From Candidatus Hydrothermarchaeota archaeon (lineage in GTDB: Archaea; Hydrothermarchaeota; Hydrothermarchaeia; Hydrothermarchaeales; WAQR01), in contig WAQR01000106.1 of the NCBI GenBank assembly GCA_015520145.1, forward strand, positions 1 to 7,301: a stretch of 7,301 nucleotides of DNA, read 5' to 3'. The notes under the pieces are model-generated. The model was not told where the DNA came from, did no database searches, and saw only the letters and a program-made list of their open reading frames with translations. Made by a program: the position numbers and the translations under genes. Shown here piece by piece: positions 1-4,397 of this stretch. Numbering within the stretch: the stretch's first letter is position 1; each line of letters begins with the position of its first letter.

Positions 1-300
1 AGATCAACAGATACCCGCAACCCGCTGACAGAGATTTTGCCGGAATACGGGTACTGGATATACATGACCGCACCTGACACCCTGGAAATATTTGGCGCTG
101 TACCCAATTCAACGACAATCAATGTAAATACTGGCTGGAACCTGGTGGGATACCCCTCGCTTACTTCAAGAAATCTCACCACAGTACTGTCCTCGATAAA
201 CTACTCTATCGTATACGCATGGATAGGCGGCGGCTGGAAGATGTCAACAGATACCCGCGACCCGCTGACAGAGATGGACACTGGACACGGGTACTGGATA
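1..300 (+). repeat. Coding tandem repeat, 240-bp period (80 residues)
   Basis: Bases 1-60 and 241-300 align without gaps and match at most positions; the differences cluster where the first copy has ILPEY and the second has MDTGH. The period is exactly 240 bp, so the repeat keeps frame. Only one full period and the start of the next are visible, and the array probably continues upstream of the window. The high nucleotide identity suggests recent duplication or gene conversion between modules. Confidence 0.8.
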
Positions 301-339
301 TATGCCAACAGCGCCGGTAGCTATGTGGTAGAAAATTAA
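1..339 (+). CDS. C-terminal end of a repeat-containing surface-type protein (5' partial)
   Basis: The frame is open from base 1 to the TAA at 337-339, giving 112 visible residues; the true start lies upstream, so the in-frame TTG at 37 should not be taken as one. The sequence contains a GWNLVGYPS block and two copies of an STDTR-[ND]-PLTE block followed by GYWIY, set 80 residues apart. Aromatic- and glycine-rich repeats of this WNLVGYPS type are, to my knowledge, common in large secreted or cell-surface proteins of methanogens and related archaea, where they probably form beta-rich modules. There is no C-terminal membrane anchor or sorting signal: the protein simply ends in SYVVEN. The fragment has no catalytic motif. 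A surface or adhesin-like role is inference; a secreted protein of unknown function is the safe reading. Confidence 0.7.
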   Translation, partial: RSTDTRNPLTEILPEYGYWIYMTAPDTLEIFGAVPNSTTINVNTGWNLVGYPSLTSRNLTTVLSSINYSIVYAWIGGGWKMSTDTRDPLTEMDTGHGYWIYANSAGSYVVEN

Positions 340-445
340 ACCGCTCTAGGCGGCCAGAACAACTATCCAGCCATCATAGTTCGTCAGTGCGTCATGGCAA
401 ATAATGACGTCTCTACCATCAACAACGACTTATGAATTTTTCATG

Positions 446-1231
446 TCAATCAAGCATTTTCTCATGCACCTTGCAGAATTCAGGCGGCTTCATCTGGGCA
501 TCTATCAGTTCTTCCTGCCAGTGGGCGTTGTAAAGCCGGCAGTTTTTATCCTCACAAAACGCCTCATGGAATAGCTGGTAGAACACAGCCTGCATCGTAT
601 AGCCCTTTACAACCTCGGTCATCCTGCGGTCATTGTAGTCGATAAACCTCCCCTTAAATTTCTGTTTCAGCCGCTCGATTCCCATGATATCGTTTAGTGA
701 ACACATCTGTTTCTCGATATAGAACTCCCTCGGTTTTGCAGGGGCTTCGACGATACCTGAGGTTGATATTATCGACGGGTATCCGCAGATAATCGACCTT
801 GCATGGTACCTGAGGTCATTCGTGTCAAAGGTTCCAAAAAGCCTGTCTGTGAAAATGATGTGGACATCATCCAGCCTTCTCTCCTCTGCTGGGATCATCT
901 CTCTAAAAAAGTTGTGGAGCTGTATGCCGTCGTAGAGTATGCCCCCAGGTTTTGCCCGTCCTTCCAGTACCTTCTTCTCGTACTGTATCTCGCCGTACAT
1001 CGGTTCATTTAATGTGAAAGGTTTTTCGATGTCCAGCACCCTGAAAGATGCGAGTTCTCTTGCAAGACCTTCCATATCCCCCGGGCCATCCATACCACCT
1101 CCTGCTGCCCCTGAGAAGTGGTCAAGGAAATCGCCCCTGATCACTACAGCAGCCTTCAACCTCTTTGTAAGATACTTTTTTAGTTCCTCTATCGAGAACT
1201 CAGCCAATTTTGAGTAGAGAAATATTTTCAT
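446..1231 (-). CDS. Archaemetzincin-like / DUF6775-type putative metallopeptidase family protein
   Basis: This is a soluble protein of 261 residues with no signal peptide or membrane segment. I tentatively place it in an archaeal family annotated as a putative metallopeptidase (DUF6775, from memory). Recognisable stretches are FTDRLFGTFD (127-136), GYPSIISTSGIVEAPAKP (150-167) and a C-terminal Cys/His cluster: C226-x4-C231, then C253-x2-H256. This spacing resembles the structural zinc motif at the end of archaemetzincins (HC-x4-C, then C-x2-C). The residues that should form the catalytic HExxHxxGxxH are not there (A215, V216, Q219 and F225 fall at those places in my hand alignment), so protease activity is doubtful. 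The ATG overlaps the thi4 stop as ATGA and has no Shine-Dalgarno sequence before it, so translation is probably coupled to thi4. A thiamin-related role is only a guess from this linkage. Confidence 0.6.
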   Translation of the reverse strand: MKIFLYSKLAEFSIEELKKYLTKRLKAAVVIRGDFLDHFSGAAGGGMDGPGDMEGLARELASFRVLDIEKPFTLNEPMYGEIQYEKKVLEGRAKPGGILYDGIQLHNFFREMIPAEERRLDDVHIIFTDRLFGTFDTNDLRYHARSIICGYPSIISTSGIVEAPAKPREFYIEKQMCSLNDIMGIERLKQKFKGRFIDYNDRRMTEVVKGYTMQAVFYQLFHEAFCEDKNCRLYNAHWQEELIDAQMKPPEFCKVHEKMLD

Positions 1232-2004
1232 TTTAAGATATCTATGGCAGCACTGGCAGCTCGTTTTCCTGATAGAAGCATTGCGCCAAATGTCGGTCCC
1301 ATCCTCGGGAGGCCGTAGACCGTCGAGACCGCCATACCCATGACAATCAATCCGGGATGAACCTCTCCTGTATGTTCGACTACTGCATCCTCGCTCTTCT
1401 CAACCCACATCGCCCCAAAGCCCCTGGTCTTCATCAGCCCCCTCCTGACAAGCGAACTTACAACTTCCGCGTCATGGCCTGTGCCATCTATTACCACCTT
1501 TGCCTGAATGGCCACTGGGTCAACACAGGTTATTTCTCGTGGCATAGCAGATATTGGCGTCCAGTTGATGACGACCCCTGCCACCCGGTTATTCTCACGC
1601 AGGACGACATCATCAACCTTTGTCATGTTCAATATCTTCGCACCTGCATCGCAGGCCGCGGCTATCAGCTTCGAGCAGGCATGTGGACCGTCTGTTACAT
1701 AAAGCCCTTTCATATACTCTTCATAAGGCGCGCCGATCTCGTCCAGCAACTCCTGTCCAGGTGCCCTGACCGTTACTTTGTTCATCAGGTACCCGCCTAT
1801 CCAGAACCCGCCGCCAAGATAGTTGTTCCTCTCGATAACCAGCGTCTTTATCCCTTTACCTGCAAGCTCTTTTGCAGCAGTAAGACCACTTGGACCTCCA
1901 CCCACAATGATCACATCGCTTTCAGCATACTCACTGAAATCTGTCATGAACCCGCTGATAATTGCCCTGGTAACATCTCTCTCCTCTATCTTTTCAAACA
2001 GCAT
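1228..2004 (-). CDS. thi4: Thiamine thiazole synthase, Thi4 family (ADP-thiazole synthase)
   Basis: Thi4 makes the thiazole half of thiamin, as the ADP-thiazole adduct, from NAD, glycine and a sulfur source, with bound iron. The 258 residues are full length for archaeal members. Visible features are the dinucleotide-binding GGGPSG (35-40) after the first beta strand, the acidic residue ending the second strand (E58-R59), LGGGFWIGG (63-71), NWTPIS (147-152), ATGHD-like DGTGHD (173-178) and the C-terminal GLPRMGPTFGAM (231-242). The residue before VDP is C160 (codon 1525-1527). In yeast Thi4 this position is the sacrificial sulfur-donor cysteine; in the sulfide-using Methanocaldococcus enzyme it is histidine. 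The start is ATG, with GAGG about 8 bases upstream and a TATA-like box further out. It is the first gene of a two-gene unit with the ATGA-overlapping downstream gene. The family call is secure; the sulfur chemistry is inferred. Confidence 0.95.
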   Translation of the reverse strand: MLFEKIEERDVTRAIISGFMTDFSEYAESDVIIVGGGPSGLTAAKELAGKGIKTLVIERNNYLGGGFWIGGYLMNKVTVRAPGQELLDEIGAPYEEYMKGLYVTDGPHACSKLIAAACDAGAKILNMTKVDDVVLRENNRVAGVVINWTPISAMPREITCVDPVAIQAKVVIDGTGHDAEVVSSLVRRGLMKTRGFGAMWVEKSEDAVVEHTGEVHPGLIVMGMAVSTVYGLPRMGPTFGAMLLSGKRAASAAIDILK

Positions 2005-2032
2005 CTCTCATTCCTCGTAATTTAATTATATT

Positions 2033-2040
2033 ATTTATAA
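2033..2040 (-). promoter_or_regulatory. Putative TATA box for thi4
   Basis: On the minus strand the box reads TTATAAAT within an A/T-only stretch. Its centre is about 32 bases upstream of the thi4 ATG, which puts the start of transcription roughly 5-8 bases before the ATG. The leader would therefore be very short, and the GAGGAA at 2011-2016 would be only marginally included in the mRNA. I see no thiamin (THI-box) riboswitch. Confidence 0.5.
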
Positions 2041-2062
2041 TTATCGGCCTAACTTCCTAAAG

Positions 2063-2435
2063 CTAAAGATAGGCTGTAACATTATTAACCTTTATGGTAG
2101 ACCTTAATAAAAAGAAGGACTTAAAGTAATCAAAACTACCAATCTTCCTGATGCCTGCCACAATCCCCTGGGCGGCTATCTGGCAGTCTGCAAAGGTCAA
2201 TTTGTATTTGTCAAAGGTGATGAGAAGATAAAATCAACCTTTTCCTTTATGAACTCCCCGCCGTACCCTGACCCTGTGAGGATGTGAGGACACAGAACAT
2301 CTCGTTGACCGTCATGCTGCAAAAATATCCATCATGCTTGCTGATAGTGTCCTTAAAAAGGCTGACTGCCCTATCGAAATGCTCATCTTTTGCAAAAATC
2401 GATATAAAAACCGAGGTATCAAGAAGGATCTTCAC
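2063..2435 (-). pseudogene. Frameshifted PIN-domain (VapC-like) toxin gene
   Basis: The N-terminal part starts at GTG 2433-2435 and reads KILLDTSVFISIF, a typical PIN beta-1 with the first catalytic aspartate (D6), followed by a TVNE block. It then runs into a TAA at 2247 after 62 codons, about half of normal PIN length. Removing one copy of the 8-bp tandem repeat at 2275-2290 restores reading as CVLTGSGYGGEFIKEKVDF, to a TGA at 2197-2199. The C-terminal PIN block continues in the third frame from about 2215: FDKYKLTFADCQIAAQ and then SFDYF, ending at TAG 2063-2065. This segment carries the third and fourth PIN acidic positions. VapC toxins are ribonucleases paired with VapB antitoxins; as it stands this gene cannot make the full fold. 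The middle is also shorter than usual, so a small deletion near 2216-2230 may accompany the second shift. Sequencing error is the alternative. Confidence 0.8.
2275..2290. repeat. Perfect 8-bp tandem duplication (TGTGAGGA x2) inside the PIN gene
   Basis: Two identical adjacent copies of TGTGAGGA occupy 2275-2282 and 2283-2290. Eight is not a multiple of three, so the extra copy shifts the frame of the minus-strand PIN gene; removing one copy joins the N-terminal and middle coding segments. It looks like a replication-slippage insertion. Confidence 0.85.
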
Positions 2436-2473
2436 ATGCCCGCCTCATCTGCCATTGTTTCACTAAATTCCTC
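2432..2473 (-). other. Possible remnant of the antitoxin C-terminus
   Basis: Just upstream of the PIN gene, one minus-strand frame reads REEFSETMADEAGM and ends in a TGA (2432-2434) that overlaps the PIN GTG start as GTGA. Tight overlap of a small acidic antitoxin tail with the toxin start is typical of vapBC pairs. This frame is open for only about 27 codons and runs back into the 3' end of the GatC-like gene, so no complete antitoxin is present. The assignment rests on context and composition, not on a recognised domain. Confidence 0.3.
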
Positions 2474-2475
2474 TC

Positions 2476-2712
2476 TCACTCGACCCACTTCCCGACTTCC
2501 ATTACAAAGCTCCCGTCCTCATCAAGCTTTACAGCATTCTTTTTCGTGATGGTCTTGAAATCCTCATCAAGTTCTGGTGTTCCGTCCTTCCTGGTCACAT
2601 TGATGTCCTCAACCACGTAATAGGTCTCCTCGAGGTCTATTTCGCCAAGTGCCTTTGACAGCTCTTCCAGGACACTCTGGGCCTCTTTTTTGATATTTTC
2701 CTGTTCTGGCAT
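2476..2712 (-). CDS. Small archaeal GatC-like protein (Asp-tRNA(Asn)/Glu-tRNA(Gln) amidotransferase subunit C-like)
   Basis: This is an acidic protein of 78 residues. An amphipathic helix (about 4-22, with KKEAQSVLEELSKAL) is followed by EETYYVVEDINVTRKDG (about 28-44), a DEDFKTITKKNA stretch and the ending MEVGKWVE. I recall this pattern from short archaeal proteins labelled GatC, which in the GatCAB complex stabilises the amidase subunit during tRNA-dependent Asn or Gln formation. The match is from memory of the family, and no gatA or gatB is in the window. The ATG at 2710-2712 lacks a Shine-Dalgarno sequence and sits about 27 bases from a TATA-like box, which suggests a leaderless transcript. 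The broken PIN gene starts 40 bases downstream on the same strand. A conserved hypothetical protein is the conservative alternative. Confidence 0.6.
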   Translation of the reverse strand: MPEQENIKKEAQSVLEELSKALGEIDLEETYYVVEDINVTRKDGTPELDEDFKTITKKNAVKLDEDGSFVMEVGKWVE

Positions 2713-2735
2713 AATGATAGGATAATCAAAAGGAG

Positions 2736-2743
2736 TATTTAAA
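2736..2743 (-). promoter_or_regulatory. Putative TATA box for the GatC-like gene (leaderless transcript)
   Basis: The minus strand reads TTTAAATA with its centre about 27 bases upstream of the ATG, the distance expected between an archaeal TATA box and the transcription start. There is no Shine-Dalgarno sequence between it and the ATG, so transcription probably begins at or next to the start codon. Two copies of GAGGGATG (2747-2754 and 2759-2766, 12 bases apart) lie just upstream of the box. Confidence 0.5.
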
Positions 2744-2782
2744 GTTGAGGGATGAATAGAGGGATGGAACCTCTACATTTAC

Positions 2783-4213
2783 TCACTTACATTTACTTAA
2801 ATTGGGACATGTCCAGTCCCTGTATCTGCACTTAAACTCCGGGCAGGGGGGTAAGATAGAAATGTCCAGGGACGCGGCTGCCGTTCTTATCATATTCAAC
2901 CTTTCATCCATAAATTTACTATAGCCGGATAACCCATCACCAGTGAACGTGATATCATATACCATGAGTCTTAAATCCTCATCCAGTACATTCGAATAAT
3001 ATGCTATCAGCCACCCGGACTCTGCACCTGTCAGTGCGCACTCCATCCCCAAAATCCCGACATAATCTCCTAGAAATTTTGATACAGTATCCTTATCCGG
3101 TAAAAGAGGGCTACGAAGCCCCGGCTGGCAGATGATTGCAGGCTTTCCCCTGTAATTTAGCACGGCAAGTCTTTCACCCAGTATCCTGGAATAAACCATC
3201 TCAAATTCTGATTTTGGCCCGTGCTTTATCGCATTTTCAATCCCTCTTTTTTCATTGACCCAGGCCAGGTCCTTACTGGATCTACCTCCCACTCCGGGCG
3301 TCTCCAAAGTGTCCTTGGGTTCTATTGCCCTAAAATAATATTTACGGGGATACAGGATATCCCAGAAACTGATACCCAGCCGCGGACGGTTGAGGTACTC
3401 GGATATCACCTTACTCAGACGTTCCCCTTCATCCGGGATTAGCTTAAGCTCGCTGACCTGGTCAGCAATATTATATTCAAATCCGTTCTCTCCACTCTCC
3501 TCCAGCATGCAGTTACATTTTTTAGCCCTCTCACATTCACATCCCTTCCCCTGCCATGCGCATGGTGGAAGCCTGGAAGGATCATCTCTAATCCACGCAT
3601 CCAGGAGCAGTTCACGCCTCCTTTTCATCTCATCCCAGATAGCGGTCAGATCATCAAAGACGACTTCGTAGACCCTGATCTCCCCATCATTCGAATCCGC
3701 ATTCGTATTGCAGATATAATAAATTAACCTACCGCGATCAATCTCAAGCAGTGCAGAATACATCCCGAGCTGTTCAATGTTTTCTGGCCGGGAGGTTAAT
3801 ATATCTCCTTCGACTGGAGTGGTTGTACGCTTGACTTCAATCGGGAAATCTTCAAACAGGTCTATTCTTCCAGCAATCCCCTCCTTATTTATATATCTCT
3901 CATGATAGGCCTCCGGATAAACTGCCCTGCCAAAGACGTTATGAAAATCGCTGCCTGCCCACATCAATTCTCTCTGTTCTAATGGAATCTCGAGTTCTAC
4001 CTCTGGAAACTTTTCTTTAAAGTAAGTCCTTCGTGGGTTAAGCAGGTCAGTCACCCACACAATCTCTTTAGAAAGCCTAAGGCTCTTCTCCCTTCTACCC
4101 TTTAATCTTCCAAGGATGCTCTTTTTCTCTTTTGTGCTGCTTTTAATCTCTTTTATTGTTGAGGAAATACCTTCTGGTGTCTCAAACATTTTGATGTTCC
4201 TCAAATTTTCCAT
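2783..4213 (-). CDS. Duplicated PD-(D/E)XK (Cas4/RecB-like) nuclease-fold protein with a degenerate second half
   Basis: The protein has 476 residues and no signal peptide; a basic, Lys/Arg-rich stretch spans about 24-45. The first half (about 51-235) looks like a Cas4/RecB-type nuclease: WVTDLLNPRRTYF (53-65), H91, AGRIDLF with D118, PIEVKRT with E126 and K128, QLGMY (Q148, Y152), and a cysteine group C218, C225, C227, C233, C235. The second half (about 280-476) repeats the order: SFWDILYPRKYYF (282-294), RLAVLNY, PAIICQP, ILGMEC, and cysteines C457, C462, C469, C475 after ILPPC. Here the acidic and lysine catalytic positions are lost. Known Cas4 and AddB-like proteins bind an Fe-S cluster with similar cysteines; the same here is inference. 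No cas genes or CRISPR repeats are nearby. It has its own promoter region, divergent from the cytochrome gene. Substrate and role are unknown. Confidence 0.75.
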   Translation of the reverse strand: MENLRNIKMFETPEGISSTIKEIKSSTKEKKSILGRLKGRREKSLRLSKEIVWVTDLLNPRRTYFKEKFPEVELEIPLEQRELMWAGSDFHNVFGRAVYPEAYHERYINKEGIAGRIDLFEDFPIEVKRTTTPVEGDILTSRPENIEQLGMYSALLEIDRGRLIYYICNTNADSNDGEIRVYEVVFDDLTAIWDEMKRRRELLLDAWIRDDPSRLPPCAWQGKGCECERAKKCNCMLEESGENGFEYNIADQVSELKLIPDEGERLSKVISEYLNRPRLGISFWDILYPRKYYFRAIEPKDTLETPGVGGRSSKDLAWVNEKRGIENAIKHGPKSEFEMVYSRILGERLAVLNYRGKPAIICQPGLRSPLLPDKDTVSKFLGDYVGILGMECALTGAESGWLIAYYSNVLDEDLRLMVYDITFTGDGLSGYSKFMDERLNMIRTAAASLDISILPPCPEFKCRYRDWTCPNLSKCK

Positions 4214-4264
4214 CTTCTGGCAGATACTCTTAACATACTGTTTTGGATATGTTCACGTTATACT

Positions 4265-4272
4265 GTTTAAAT
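4265..4272 (-). promoter_or_regulatory. Putative promoter box for the nuclease-fold gene
   Basis: The minus strand reads ATTTAAAC preceded by the purine/A-rich GGAAAA, a plausible BRE plus TATA combination. Its centre is about 55 bases upstream of the ATG at 4213, giving a leader of about 30 bases. A 9-bp direct repeat (ATACTGTTT at 4235-4243 and 4260-4268) overlaps the box. The ATG has no clear Shine-Dalgarno sequence. Confidence 0.35.
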
Positions 4273-4305
4273 TTTTCCGTGTTCCAGGCGTTTTGTGTAA
4301 CAAGA

Positions 4306-4313
4306 TTTATATA
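4306..4313 (+). promoter_or_regulatory. Putative TATA box for the cytochrome gene
   Basis: TTTATATA in an A/T-rich stretch is a good archaeal TATA match on the plus strand. It predicts a transcription start near 4335 and a leader of about 60 bases before the cytochrome ATG. It lies in the divergent region shared with the minus-strand nuclease-fold gene. Confidence 0.55.
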
Positions 4314-4383
4314 TACTAAATGTTCAGTAATATACGTAATTTAGAATATTGTACTTAAAAAATATTCAAAATAGAAAAGTATC

Positions 4384-4393
4384 AGGAGGAGGT
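4384..4393 (+). promoter_or_regulatory. Strong Shine-Dalgarno site of the cytochrome gene
   Basis: AGGAGGAGGT lies four bases before the ATG at 4398 and is close to a perfect complement of the archaeal 16S rRNA 3' end. It fixes the start codon, agrees with the signal peptide beginning there, and implies efficient translation. Most other genes in the window have weak or no such site. Confidence 0.85.
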
Positions 4394-4397
4394 ATAT

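Noticed and set aside
37..339. A complete 100-residue gene starting at TTG 37
   Set aside because: The repeat homology continues in frame upstream to base 1, so this is the 3' part of a longer gene.
341..353. Hairpin CCGC-TCTAG-GCGG just after the stop of the surface protein as a terminator
   Set aside because: The stem is only four pairs and no T-tract follows.
803..1217. Plus-strand open frames opposite the DUF6775-like gene
   Set aside because: They are antisense shadows of a gene with a clear coding pattern and have no plausible start signals.
1357..2025. Long plus-strand open frame (222 codons) opposite thi4
   Set aside because: Its product is Cys/His/Tyr-rich with no known motif, and the opposite strand is unmistakably thi4.
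2005..2062. A thiamin riboswitch upstream of thi4
   Set aside because: The stretch is short and A/T-rich with no recognisable THI-box elements, and the predicted leader is too short to hold one.
2783..4213. A CRISPR-associated cas4 gene
   Set aside because: There are no cas neighbours or repeat-spacer arrays, and the protein is about twice the usual Cas4 length with a duplicated, partly dead architecture.
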